From: DVED01 sp963838375
Lineage (GTDB): Bacteria; Cyanobacteriota; Cyanobacteriia; Cyanobacteriales; Geitlerinemataceae
Reading direction: 5' to 3'
Length of the DNA stretch: 64,000 bases
Assembly (NCBI GenBank): GCA_963838375.1
Contig: CAWIQY010000021.1
Location: 310,001 to 374,000 of the forward strand
Shown here: piece by piece, positions 34,445 through 43,574 of the stretch
How positions within the stretch are numbered: the first letter of the stretch is position 1
Layout of the letters: each line of letters opens with the position of its first letter
Position numbers and translations under genes: made by a program
Notes under the pieces: generated by a model
What the model was told of the DNA's origin: nothing
The model's database searches: none
Seen by the model: the letters and a program-made list of their open reading frames with translations, nothing else

Positions 34445-36031
34445 CTAATCCCATCCCATGGCAAATAAGCTAGCATCCACATAGTTAATTCGTACCATGG
34501 GAGCGATCGCCTCTAGGATCGCCGATCCGTAGCTGCGGTGGATGACCCGCGTATCCAACAGCGCCACCACCCCCCGATCGGTACGCACAGGAGCGATCGC
34601 CCGTTGCAGTTGAGCCAGTGCCATCGGCAACAAATACAACCGGAACCAATCTTGGCGTTGCTGTTTGTAATAGGCAACTTGTCCGGCAACGCGGGGATTT
34701 TCCAAAGACGGAAGCGGTAAAGTGGCGATCGCCAACAACCGAGGCGGCGGCAATTGACCCTGATATTGCCGCCAAAATTCCCAACCCGCCACCAAAATTC
34801 CATTATCTGCCAACTCGGTCTGTTCCACCCGTACCCGAGAACCGAACTGGGCTGCCAGTACCGAACCGACGATCGCCTTCAGTGGTGTATCCCCCACCAA
34901 AATCACAGTCAGAGAACGAACAACGGGTGCAGATAACGTACTCACCCGAATCAAGGTATGCAGTTCCCGAATCAGTGCCTCCTGAAATTGAGGGGTATTC
35001 GGCAGAGGCAAACGATCGGGTAGATACAGATGGATCGACTCATTTTGACGATCGGGTAAAAACTTGATACAGGTGAGATCCGGCAAACCCACCCGCTGGC
35101 GATAGATGGTTGCCTTAGCATCGAGATCCAACGCACCGCCGATGAGAACGATCGGTTGTTGCTGCCAAACCGGATGCAAAATCGAGGCGACATTCGCCGG
35201 ACAAGCATACAAAACAAATTTCCCCCCAGCGCGATCGAGTTCCACCCAGGTTAGAGCGTTATCGCCGTCAAAACAGTCCCAGAATTCAGACCAAGACAGG
35301 GGAAGTTGGGGGAAGTTGGAGGAGTCCCGCAGGATGGAGTAGAACTTCTGGAGAATCTTTTGTTCGGTCGCATCCAGTAAGTAACAATCGTAAGGATTTG
35401 CCGGATGTTGAAATGCCGTTTTGGTGAGGTTTACCCGCACATCGCGAATGGCATCCGATCGATCGGGGAAAGTTTGCATCAGTGACTCCCAATCCCCAGA
35501 ACCCAGCTTCACGGTTAACAGTTCCCGAGTCCAACGTTCCAAATCGTCCGCACCGTCGAAAATAGTCGGGATTCCGGCTGGAAACCGATCGCCGCCACCC
35601 AGTCGGTCTGCCAGCCACACCAGGGGGGACACCAACAACAATCCATTAAACCCCGTCTCGAAGCGATCTCCGGCTGCCACCGATTTACCGAAATTTCCCC
35701 ACGCCTGCAACTTGGGAATTTCCACCTCCAGCAAATTCCGGTGCAACGACTCGGGAACCAGTAACAGTGCCGGATTTGGGCTCATCAGCAACGGGATGAG
35801 ATAGCTCAACCGATACCGTCCGTCCGACTCCGCAAACGATCCCGTCTGAATCAGCGCACTGCGTCCCAATCGCAACCCACGCGCCACCAACCGTCCCATC
35901 GTCAAATGATGGGGCGAAACCGGTTCGCCGGATGAGACTCTTTTGGAGTCGCTTTGCGATCGCAAAAACGATCGTAGCCAATTGTGGACTTCTACCTCCA
36001 TATCGGTTAAAGCTGATGAAGGACTAGCCAC
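34445..36031 (-). CDS. DinG/Rad3-like helicase homologue with a degenerate P-loop
   Basis: A 528-residue protein organised like DinG-type superfamily 2 helicases: a resistance-to-cleavage N-terminal Q-motif-like region, a DEAH-box-like segment (GIPTIFDGADDLERW) and a C-terminal helicase half ending with motif VI-like RTDRGVVALLDTRVIHRSYG. The Walker A site is not canonical: where GTGxGKS is expected the sequence reads QTGSFAESDGRYRLSYLIPL. The DEAH Glu and His are also changed (DGAD). No Fe-S Cys cluster is visible. It is therefore probably not an active helicase; a structural or regulatory role is inferred. Confidence 0.75.
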   Translation of the reverse strand: MASPSSALTDMEVEVHNWLRSFLRSQSDSKRVSSGEPVSPHHLTMGRLVARGLRLGRSALIQTGSFAESDGRYRLSYLIPLLMSPNPALLLVPESLHRNLLEVEIPKLQAWGNFGKSVAAGDRFETGFNGLLLVSPLVWLADRLGGGDRFPAGIPTIFDGADDLERWTRELLTVKLGSGDWESLMQTFPDRSDAIRDVRVNLTKTAFQHPANPYDCYLLDATEQKILQKFYSILRDSSNFPQLPLSWSEFWDCFDGDNALTWVELDRAGGKFVLYACPANVASILHPVWQQQPIVLIGGALDLDAKATIYRQRVGLPDLTCIKFLPDRQNESIHLYLPDRLPLPNTPQFQEALIRELHTLIRVSTLSAPVVRSLTVILVGDTPLKAIVGSVLAAQFGSRVRVEQTELADNGILVAGWEFWRQYQGQLPPPRLLAIATLPLPSLENPRVAGQVAYYKQQRQDWFRLYLLPMALAQLQRAIAPVRTDRGVVALLDTRVIHRSYGSAILEAIAPMVRINYVDASLFAMGWD

Positions 36032-36039
36032 TAACCACT

Positions 36040-37647
36040 TTACTCCCGATTGCCCACTCCTTCTCCCATATCGGCAGTTGAAAGACCTTCATCGAGGGAA
36101 TAAAACCCTTGGATAAACTCCAAAGCCATCCCTTGTGGCGGCAAAACCATCGTCTTCGATTTAGGAGAACTGGCATCCGGCGTTGTCGCCATTCCCGAGC
36201 TATTGAGATAGCGTTTTCCAAATAGGGGATTGTGATAGAGACTTAAGTGATGAGCGCTAGAATTGGTCATTACAATATGTGTAGGAGCGCTAAAAAATTC
36301 CGATTCGGCTCCCGTTTGGGAAGAAAGCGGGGGTCGATCGATCGTGCTAACTCTTCTCATTTTTTTCAGCAGCGAGACACTAAGTTTGGCAACTCTATGA
36401 GCCTCTTTCACCCCTAAAGTCTCTGACCCTTTAGCTTGAATAAACTTGAGCACAGAGATGGCGATTTTTTGGGTGGGTTCGGCATCTGCAAACGGCACGA
36501 TTGCCACGTAAGCAGTGGGAAATAACAACTCATCTGTCTCGACCTTAAACGACAGCGTCGTCCGCCGATATCCAACTTCAATACTCGGCACAAGACCGAG
36601 TTCCGGGTATTGTTTGGAGATCTGATAGTAGGTTTCGGCTAGGGCAAAATTTGCGGCTTGACTCAACGGACGATCGATCGTAATCCGCACGATGGGGTGA
36701 ATTTGATTGAAAAACTTCTGAAAGTCTTCGGGCGTAAAGCGGCAAACCCGGCTGTAATCTCCATGAGGACTTAGATCGAGCCAATCGCAGCTCATCCCTT
36801 CAGTTCTGAGGTTGAAACGGGAAACGCCGTGCAACTTCGCCCCAGTTAAAATCGCGCCGCTGAGATCGGCACCTTCGAGATGAACCCACATTAAATTTGC
36901 TTGGGTGAGATCGGCGTGAACCAAGCTGGTATTGAGCAGATTGGCATGGCTTAGGTTAGCGCCAATCAAGTTCGTCCCGCTCAATTTGGCATCGCTCAAA
37001 TCGGCCCAGCGCAAATCCGCCCCACTCAAATCCGCCCAGCGCAAGTTTGCCCCCTGTAGGTTCGCCCCCTGTAGGTTCGCTCGATGCAAATTGGCGTGTC
37101 GCAGTTCTGCATCCCGAAGTTCGACCCCACTCAAATCCGCTTTACTCAAATCCGTGCCATTTAAGTTCGCTTCGGTCAAATTGGCTTCGACCAGAGATGC
37201 TCCTCTTGCATCGGCTTCGCTGAGATTCGCTCCGCCCAGATTGGCACGATCGAGTTTGGACTCGCGCAAATCCGCACCATTCAAATTGGCTTCGCCCAGG
37301 TTGGCACGTGTCAGATTCGTTCGGATCATCTCGGCACGAATCAGTGCCGTTTGAACCAGTTCGGCTTCCGTTAAATTGGCTCGAATCAGATTTGCCACAT
37401 TCAACAAAGCCCCATTTAAATTAGCATTCATCAAACTCGCATCGCTCAGTCGAGCAACATTCAGTTTGGCATAACTGAGGTTAGCTCCATTGAGGTTGGA
37501 ACCGCTCAAATTGGCAATGCTGAGGATGGCACGACTGAAGTTAGCATGACATAAATGCACTCGACTTAAGTTAGCTTCTGTCAGGTTAATCCCTGAAAAG
37601 TCTCGCTCTCCCGCAGTATATTTTTCTAATAGTTCCCGAACGCTCAT
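36040..37647 (-). CDS. Pentapeptide-repeat protein, first of a tandem pair
   Basis: A 535-residue protein. Residues about 20-275 are A(D/N)Lxx pentapeptides in an almost unbroken array (for example LSRVHLCHANFSRAILSIAN), forming a right-handed quadrilateral beta-helix. A distinct C-terminal domain follows from about 290 (TEGMSCDWLDLSPHGDYSRV, VRITIDRPLSQAANFALAET), shared with the neighbour at 37847-39400. The final 70 residues are Ser/Thr-rich and unshared. The DinG-like gene starts 9 bp downstream on the same strand, suggesting cotranscription. Function of the repeat is unknown. Confidence 0.9.
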   Translation of the reverse strand: MSVRELLEKYTAGERDFSGINLTEANLSRVHLCHANFSRAILSIANLSGSNLNGANLSYAKLNVARLSDASLMNANLNGALLNVANLIRANLTEAELVQTALIRAEMIRTNLTRANLGEANLNGADLRESKLDRANLGGANLSEADARGASLVEANLTEANLNGTDLSKADLSGVELRDAELRHANLHRANLQGANLQGANLRWADLSGADLRWADLSDAKLSGTNLIGANLSHANLLNTSLVHADLTQANLMWVHLEGADLSGAILTGAKLHGVSRFNLRTEGMSCDWLDLSPHGDYSRVCRFTPEDFQKFFNQIHPIVRITIDRPLSQAANFALAETYYQISKQYPELGLVPSIEVGYRRTTLSFKVETDELLFPTAYVAIVPFADAEPTQKIAISVLKFIQAKGSETLGVKEAHRVAKLSVSLLKKMRRVSTIDRPPLSSQTGAESEFFSAPTHIVMTNSSAHHLSLYHNPLFGKRYLNSSGMATTPDASSPKSKTMVLPPQGMALEFIQGFYSLDEGLSTADMGEGVGNRE

Positions 37648-37846
37648 AAAATTAACCTATCAAACCCTGAAATGTGTGACAACTCAGTCGGCTAGGAGAA
37701 ACTCGCCTTTTGGCAGGAGAGCGATCGCACCCAAGAATCGAACCCATGAGTGTTATTTTACGCGATCGGTAGCTGGGCATTGCGACACAAACGATCGAAG
37801 ATTTGTGTCGCCCTGGGTTACGAGATCATTCAACGAATAGTCTCAT

Positions 37847-39400
37847 TTAAGAACACAAGCTGACAAAACTCAATATCTCGTCGGAAACTGAGGTAGAGGT
37901 TGAGAGTATTTGGGGTTTAATCCAAGTTTCTCTCGAAGACAATTCCTCACTACCTTGGAGGTCATTTTTAGTTTCTTCCCGGCGATCGACTTCTAACACT
38001 TGATTATTTGAATTGATTAAAGTCACAAAAATAGGAGACTTGAAAAACTTATCGTTTCGGCGAAGTATCGATGGCAGAATTTTATTCTTTTGAATTTTAT
38101 GCTCTACTTGAATGGCAATGTTTAAATATTTTTCAATTCTTCTGATATGTTTGAATCGACTGGTTTGAAGATTTGCGGATGATTGAATTTGTAACGATCG
38201 TACTAAATTCAGGAGATTTTGTTGGGCAATTTTAGCATCTTGAAAAGGCAAGATCGCCATCCAGGCAACCGCAAATAATTTTAGGTCGTTTTCGAGACGA
38301 AAAGTAAAAATCGTACGGCGATCGCGGGTCTCGATGCTGGGACTCGTGCGCAAATCGGGGTAGCATCGCGCAATTTGATAATACGCCATGGCGATCGACA
38401 TATGAGCCGCCGGATCGAGTGCCCGTTCGATGGTAATCCGTACTGTCGGCGGAGTCGTATTGAAAAACCGCCCAACCTCTTCAAACTTCAACCCGTGAAT
38501 TTGCGAATCATCTCCTTCGGGACTGAGATCCACCCAGTCGCAGCGAATTCCCTCGCTTTTGAGACCGAACCGGGACACACCGTGCAGTTTGGCTCCCGTC
38601 AGCGTAGCGCCCGACAAATCTGCCCCCATCCAATCGGCTCGAATCAGATTGGCTCCCGTCAAATCGGCATAAACCAGACTGGTATCGAGTAAGTTCGCAC
38701 CACCGAGCTGAGCACCCGAGAGGTTAGCACCGCTCAATTTCGCACCGTTTAAATTTGCCCCGGTTAAATCCGCCCCGGTTAAATCCGCCCATCGCAGATT
38801 CGCCCCGCGCAAGTCCGCATCCACTAATTTCGCGCCGCATAAATTCACCTGTTTCAGTTCGGCTTTGCACAGGTTCGCGCCACTCAAATCTGCTTGCTGG
38901 AGATTCGCCAGTCTCAATGTCGCCCGTTCTAGATTGGCACTGACCAAGTTGGAGAGAGAGAGATCCGCCTCGCCCAAATTTGCCCCCCGAAAATTCGTAC
39001 CAATCAGCTTTGCCTCTCTCAAAATCGCGTTACCCAAATTGGTATCGCTGAGATCGGCATTGCTCAAATCCGATCGCATCATTTCGGCACGAACCAGCGC
39101 CGCTTCTGTGAGAATTGCCCCGCGCAAGTCCGCCAGGGTCAGGTTTGCGACGTTCAAATCGGCTTTGCTTAAATTGGCACCGCGCAAGTTCGTGCCGTTG
39201 AGTTTGGCAACGTTGAGTCGAGCGCCACTCAAATTAGCACCGCTCAAATTGGCACCGCTCAAATTAGCCACGATCAAACTCGCCTCGCTCAAGTTGATAT
39301 TGCGGAGGTTTGCTTGGCTGAGATTGGCTTCGCTGAGGTTCACCTGGGAAAACGATCGTTCTCCGGCAAGATATCGCTGTAACAGTTCTTCAGTTTTCAT
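37847..39400 (-). CDS. Pentapeptide-repeat protein, second of a tandem pair
   Basis: A 517-residue protein with an N-terminal pentapeptide array (about residues 20-280, for example ANLSGANLSGANLSGARLNV) and the same C-terminal domain as its neighbour (SEGIRCDWVDLSPEGDDSQI, VRITIERALDPAAHMSIAMA). It begins MKTEELLQRYLAGERSFSQV versus MSVRELLEKYTAGERDFSGI in the neighbour, so the pair arose by tandem duplication. The C-terminal domain looks like a soluble alpha/beta unit and is not recognised. Complete. Confidence 0.9.
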   Translation of the reverse strand: MKTEELLQRYLAGERSFSQVNLSEANLSQANLRNINLSEASLIVANLSGANLSGANLSGARLNVAKLNGTNLRGANLSKADLNVANLTLADLRGAILTEAALVRAEMMRSDLSNADLSDTNLGNAILREAKLIGTNFRGANLGEADLSLSNLVSANLERATLRLANLQQADLSGANLCKAELKQVNLCGAKLVDADLRGANLRWADLTGADLTGANLNGAKLSGANLSGAQLGGANLLDTSLVYADLTGANLIRADWMGADLSGATLTGAKLHGVSRFGLKSEGIRCDWVDLSPEGDDSQIHGLKFEEVGRFFNTTPPTVRITIERALDPAAHMSIAMAYYQIARCYPDLRTSPSIETRDRRTIFTFRLENDLKLFAVAWMAILPFQDAKIAQQNLLNLVRSLQIQSSANLQTSRFKHIRRIEKYLNIAIQVEHKIQKNKILPSILRRNDKFFKSPIFVTLINSNNQVLEVDRREETKNDLQGSEELSSRETWIKPQILSTSTSVSDEILSFVSLCS

Positions 39401-39428
39401 CCGGCGATTGCGTAGGAGTGCACCTTGT

Positions 39429-39911
39429 TCATTCTTCTGAGTTCTTATAAGAGCGCAAGGACTCTCGTCCGAGCATTATCAAACCCGCCACCCCCAAACT
39501 GGCAAACCCTGCGTAGGGATACCAATATTCGTTCACCAAAGCCACCCAGTCGAATTCTGGATGGAGGGCACGGGTATAGAGCAGTAAAAAAACTAAGCCC
39601 AACGCTCCAAAACCGACACAGGTCAATCCGGCTTGAATGCGAGGATTTCGGAGTTCGCGATCGCTAACGGAACGCCAGAGAAACGCTATCCGAGCCGATC
39701 GAGTGGATACGGGTTTCGAGTCATTTTCCCAGATCTCGACCGACCCGAGAGGGGAAAACACGGCATCTGTCGATTCTGGCAGCTTTAGATTCAGCGTGGA
39801 CGGCGTTTTTTTGTCGGTTAAAGATAACGGTACAGGCGGTTCGGCAAATTCCAGAGTTTCGGCTCGAGTTTCGGTCAGACTTGGGACAGTGGGTTGGGGT
39901 TCGATCTCCAT
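39429..39911 (-). CDS. Hypothetical membrane protein, 160 residues
   Basis: The N-terminal half (about 1-90) is polar, Pro/Thr-rich and probably disordered. Two membrane helices follow (GLTCVGFGALGLVFLLLYTR; AGFASLGVAGLIMLGRESLR), connected by an aromatic loop (FDWVALVNEYWYPY). Start ATG 39911. No family is recognised. It lies immediately upstream of the pentapeptide-repeat pair on the same strand with a 28-bp gap and may be in the same transcript. Confidence 0.7.
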   Translation of the reverse strand: MEIEPQPTVPSLTETRAETLEFAEPPVPLSLTDKKTPSTLNLKLPESTDAVFSPLGSVEIWENDSKPVSTRSARIAFLWRSVSDRELRNPRIQAGLTCVGFGALGLVFLLLYTRALHPEFDWVALVNEYWYPYAGFASLGVAGLIMLGRESLRSYKNSEE

Positions 39912-40121
39912 AAAATTGAGAGCGATCGCGATTCGAGGTTTTGAATGGATGCAAAAACAGAAGAATCCTGTTTACTTTCCATTCTAAGTAGGCATACCCC
40001 GAGATTGCCAACCTTTTATATCAAACCCAAGCCATTCCTAAACTCCAAAGTCGTCGCGGCGCCAATATTACAACTGAGGTGGTCAGGGGATTCTGACGTG
40101 CGGCAGCAAAGACAAATCTCT

Positions 40122-40233
40122 AGGACTTACACAAAGCCGCACTATCTAGCCTCTTCTAGGGGCAAAGCGAAGCAGAGCGAATCCCCCTGTACTTCGCTTT
40201 GCCCCTACCTCGCTCTGCCGTTGCGAAAGTCCT
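40122..40233. repeat. MITE-like element with terminal AGGACTT inverted ends
   Basis: The ends AGGACTTACACAA (40122-40134) and TTGCGAAAGTCCT (40221-40233) are imperfect inverted repeats. Inside is a perfect 15-bp inverted repeat, AGGGGCAAAGCGAAG (40158-40172) with CTTCGCTTTGCCCCT (40192-40206), enclosing CCCCCTGT. The whole 112 bp is non-coding and folds on itself. It sits 34 bp after the glnB stop and could also act as its transcript end. Confidence 0.6.
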
Positions 40234-40267
40234 GTGGATCGAAGATTTTCTCCCGCAGTTACTCGTT

Positions 40268-40606
40268 CTAGATCGCTTCTAGATTTGATTCTCCCGTGCG
40301 AATCCGGATAATCTGCTCCACAGGAGAGACAAAAATCTTGCCATCCCCAATCTCGCCTGTCCTCGCCGCAGCGATGAGCTTATCGAGAACCATATCTACT
40401 TGGTCGTCTTCGATGACAATTTCTACCTTGAGTTTTTGCAGAAACTCAACGGTATATTCCGATCCCCGATACCGCTCGGTTTGACCTTTCTGCCGCCCGA
40501 ATCCTCGGACTTCAGAAACCGTCATCCCCACAATTCCAGCATTGACGAGGGCAATTTTAACTTCATCTAATTTAAACGGGCGAATAATAGCTTCTACTTT
40601 TTTCAC
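40268..40606 (-). CDS. glnB: Nitrogen regulatory protein PII
   Basis: A 112-residue protein identical in size to cyanobacterial PII when started at GTG 40606, 8 bases after AAGGAG; a GTG three codons upstream (40615) directly abuts that site and is rejected. Begins MKKVEAIIRPFKLDEVKIAL. The T-loop QTERYRGSEYTVEF contains Ser49, the phosphorylation site in cyanobacteria, and Tyr51. The B-loop is TGEIGDGKIFV. PII senses 2-oxoglutarate and ATP/ADP and controls NAGK, PipX and transporters. An NtcA-type site lies 75 bp upstream of the start. Confidence 0.97.
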   Translation of the reverse strand: MKKVEAIIRPFKLDEVKIALVNAGIVGMTVSEVRGFGRQKGQTERYRGSEYTVEFLQKLKVEIVIEDDQVDMVLDKLIAAARTGEIGDGKIFVSPVEQIIRIRTGESNLEAI

Positions 40607-40651
40607 GCCAAACACTCCTTAATTGCTAATGACTTGAGCGGTATTGCACAT

Positions 40652-40694
40652 TTAGTACCACTGAGAACTGTGCATCTTGTGTAACCGATTATAC
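40652..40694 (-). promoter_or_regulatory. NtcA-type activator site and -10 of glnB
   Basis: On the minus strand GTATAATCGGTTAC (40694-40681) is a perfect GTA-N8-TAC NtcA box. After 23 bases comes TACTAA (40657-40652), in the place of the -10 hexamer of a class II NtcA promoter (spacing normally about 22). This matches nitrogen-starvation activation known for cyanobacterial glnB. The -10 is weak, so the exact start is uncertain. Confidence 0.7.
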
Positions 40695-40874
40695 GTTGTG
40701 CTGTCTTTTTGTCGGTTTGTGTTTCCCCGAACCGATGTGTCGAGCTTAACTTCGACGATTTACAGAAAAAAAGGGTCGTCTACGATCGACTCACCTCTGT
40801 TTAGTCCATCTGAGATGGTAGACCACCGATTGTTAAAGTTACACAGCGTTCTGACAGAGCGTGCTAACAGAGTT

Positions 40875-41600
40875 TTAACACGCCAATGGTGCTAATCCGA
40901 GATAGCGAATTCCCTCCGGCGTCACTTCAAACCGACATGGCAAAATTTCTACACCCCGATCGATCGCCTCTCGAAAAAGCTGACCGTACATGGGATCGGC
41001 AGTATCGCCGGGAGAAAAGTAATGACAGTCACCCCGATTAATAAAATACAGCATCACCGATCGACACTGAGGAACGATCGTCATCAATTCTTGCAAATGC
41101 TTTTGTCCGCGAGTGGTCACCGTATCGGGAAACAGTGCCAATTCCCCATCGGCCCAAGTCGTATTTTTCACCTCAACATAGATGGGTCGATCTCCCTCTT
41201 CCCGCCACAATACAAAATCAATCCGACTTTTTCGATCTTGTCCGTAAACCACCTCTGGCTGAACGCGGCTGTAGCTTCCCAACTCCGGAATCAGCCGTTC
41301 CTCGAGCATTTTCTTCACGACGCGATTGGGGATGGCGGTATTGATTCCTACCCAAGTTCGCGGCGTGTCGCGCATTTGAATCAATTCCCACGTGTAGGGA
41401 TACTTGCGCTTGGGATCGGCGTGACAAGACAACAGGACAGGACTACAAGGCTCGCTCACGCCGATCATCGGTCCGGTATTGGGACAGTGCGCCGTGACGA
41501 TATCGCCGTTGACCAATTCTACATCGGCGAGAAAGCGTTTGTAGCGTTTGACCAACGTGCCGGAAACTAGTAGGGGAAATTTGTAGATGAAGTCTTTCAT
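40875..41600 (-). CDS. sfsA: SfsA-family DNA/RNA nuclease
   Basis: A 241-residue protein from ATG 41600 (MKDFIYKFPLLVSGTLVKRY); a TTG four codons upstream is less likely. It has the SfsA OB-like N-terminus (FLADVELVNGDIVTAHCPNT, GPMIGV) and a PD-(D/E)XK core (SRIDFVLWREEGDRPIYVEV, KNTTWADGELALFPDTVTTR). It was first named for sugar fermentation stimulation, but now is classed as a nuclease-fold family (family knowledge). Full length. It runs towards the glnB upstream region. Confidence 0.93.
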   Translation of the reverse strand: MKDFIYKFPLLVSGTLVKRYKRFLADVELVNGDIVTAHCPNTGPMIGVSEPCSPVLLSCHADPKRKYPYTWELIQMRDTPRTWVGINTAIPNRVVKKMLEERLIPELGSYSRVQPEVVYGQDRKSRIDFVLWREEGDRPIYVEVKNTTWADGELALFPDTVTTRGQKHLQELMTIVPQCRSVMLYFINRGDCHYFSPGDTADPMYGQLFREAIDRGVEILPCRFEVTPEGIRYLGLAPLAC

Positions 41601-41629
41601 GGAAACAACCAAGGTGGATAGAGGCGTTC

Positions 41630-41695
41630 AGGAGTTGCAGGAGTTGCAGGAGTTGCAGGAGTTGCAGGAGTTCAAAAGGCAAAAGGCAAAAGGGC
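41630..41695. repeat. Tandem repeats: 9-bp (about 5 copies) and 7-bp (3 copies)
   Basis: AGGAGTTGC is repeated in tandem from about 41630 to 41672 and followed by three AAAAGGC units (41674-41695). This lies between the divergent sfsA and murJ genes. Such runs are hypervariable and could alter promoter spacing. Confidence 0.85.
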
Positions 41696-41796
41696 AAGGG
41701 TAATATTTTTACTCCCTACCCCGCACCCCGAATTCCGTACCCCGCACCCTGCACCCCACACTCCCAAAGAAATTCCCTCAACAAAAGGGTCAAAGG

Positions 41797-43454
41797 TTGC
41801 GGTTAAATGTTGGAGAAACCTTTATTTATTCTTCAGCATTTGTGTCTCGAGATCGAAATGCTTCTCGTTCCCTAGCGGGAATTGCCGGAATCGTCGCCGT
41901 TGCCACCTTAATCAGCAAGGTATTCGGTTTGGTGCGCCAGCAAGCGATCGCGGCTGCCTTTGGCGTCGGCGCGGTTGTAGATGCCTACAACTACGCTTAC
42001 ATCGTTCCCGGTTTCTTGCTGGTACTCCTCGGTGGCATCAACGGACCTTTCCACAGCGCCATCGTCAGCGTCCTCGCCAAACGCGATCGAACCCAATCTG
42101 CACCCATTGTCGAAACGATTACGACCCTGATCGGCTCAATTTTGTTGGTGGTGACGTTTGGCTTAATTTTACTCGCAGGTCCCATTATCGATCTAGTTGC
42201 GCCGGGATTAGGCGCCACGGACGCCGGACCTCAAATTCGGACGATCGCCATCCAACAACTTCAAATTATGGCACCGATGGCGCTATTTGCGGGTTGGATC
42301 GGCATCGGCTTCGGAACGCTCAACGCGGCGGATATGTACTGGCTGCCATCCATCAGTCCTTTGCTATCCAGTGTGGCGCTCATTAGCGGCTTGGGAGTGC
42401 TGGCGTTGCAATTGGGGGAAAAAGTCACCCTACCGGAATATGCCTTGCTAGGTGGCATGGTGTTGGCATGGGGAACCCTGATCGGTGCGGCGCTGCAATG
42501 GGTGGTACAAGGCGTGGCACAATGGCGATCGGGATTAGGAACCCTACGTCTGCGCTTCGATTTTCGCCGTCCGGAAGTCAAGGAAGTCCTCAATGTCTTG
42601 CGCTGGCGACGTTTTCCTCGGGGATGATGCAAATTAACGTCTATACGGATTTGTGGTTTGCTTCGTTTATCCCCCAAACAGCCTCGGCTTTGGGGTATGC
42701 CGGGTTGTTGGTACAAACGCCGTTGGGTATCCTCTCCAATGCGATTTTGGTGCCGATGATGCCTGTTTTTTCCCGCCTCGCCGATCCCAACAATTGGGAG
42801 GAGTTGAAGCAGCGCATTCGCCAGGGATTGATGCTGACGGCACTGACGATGTTGCCGTTGGGGGCACTGATGATGGCGCTGGCAAAACCGATCGTGCGGG
42901 TGGTGTACGAACGCTATGCTTTCGATCTCGAAGCCTCTAAGTTTGTGGCTGAGATGCTGGTGGCGTATGGGTTGGGAATGTTTGTCTATCTGGCGCGAGA
43001 TGTATTGGTACGGGTGTTTTACGCTTTGGGAGACGGTACGACGCCGTTTCGCGTTAGCGTTGTCAATATTTTTCTCAATGCCGTATTGGATGCGATCTTT
43101 ATTAACACGTTCGGTGCGCCGGGTTTGATTTTGGCGACGGTGGGGGTCAATTTTGTCTCGACGATCGCGCTTTATGTTCTACTCGATCGCAAAATTAATG
43201 GATTACCGTTCTGGGAATGGCTCGAACCGATCGCTATACTCACTCTGATTAGTTTTGTTGCCGGGGTTTTTGGTCGGTTTGTGTTTTGGTGTACTCAAAA
43301 TGTTTTTGGTACGGAAGGATTTCTTATTCTGTTATTGGAACTGTGTCTCGGTGGATTTGCCGGGTTGGGAGTTTTTGCACTACTGGTTGTGCGGTTGCCG
43401 ATTCCGGAAGTTGAGCTGTTGGTGGAACGTCTTCGCCAGAAGTTTTTGAAATAA
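41797..43454 (+). pseudogene. murJ: Lipid II flippase MurJ (MviN), split by a one-base frameshift
   Basis: The first frame encodes SLAGIAGIVAVATLISKVFG, then LVRQQAIAAAFGVGAVVDAY (the MurJ N-terminus) and about six helices. At VLNVL (about 42598) the frame shifts, and the second continues with ALATFSSGMMQINVYTDLWF and eight further helices to 43454 (LLVERLRQKFLK). Restoring one G (TTGGCGCTGGCG for TTGCGCTGGCG) joins them. MurJ moves lipid II across the membrane for peptidoglycan synthesis and is generally essential, so an assembly error is likely. The start is uncertain: TTG 41797 or GTG 41842 (MSRDRNASRSLAGIAG). Confidence 0.92.
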
Positions 43455-43574
43455 TTGAAGGTTGAGGTTTCTTTTTTGTGGGTATATGAAGCTTGATCGA
43501 CTGTCACAGATCAGTCCGCAAGTCTCAAAACTTTCGCCATACTAAATTCAACCACTTTTGAGAAGGTATTTGAG

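Noticed and set aside
41630..41695. Possible CRISPR or regulatory array near sfsA/murJ
   Set aside because: Units of 7-9 bp in direct tandem without spacers; simple-sequence repeats.
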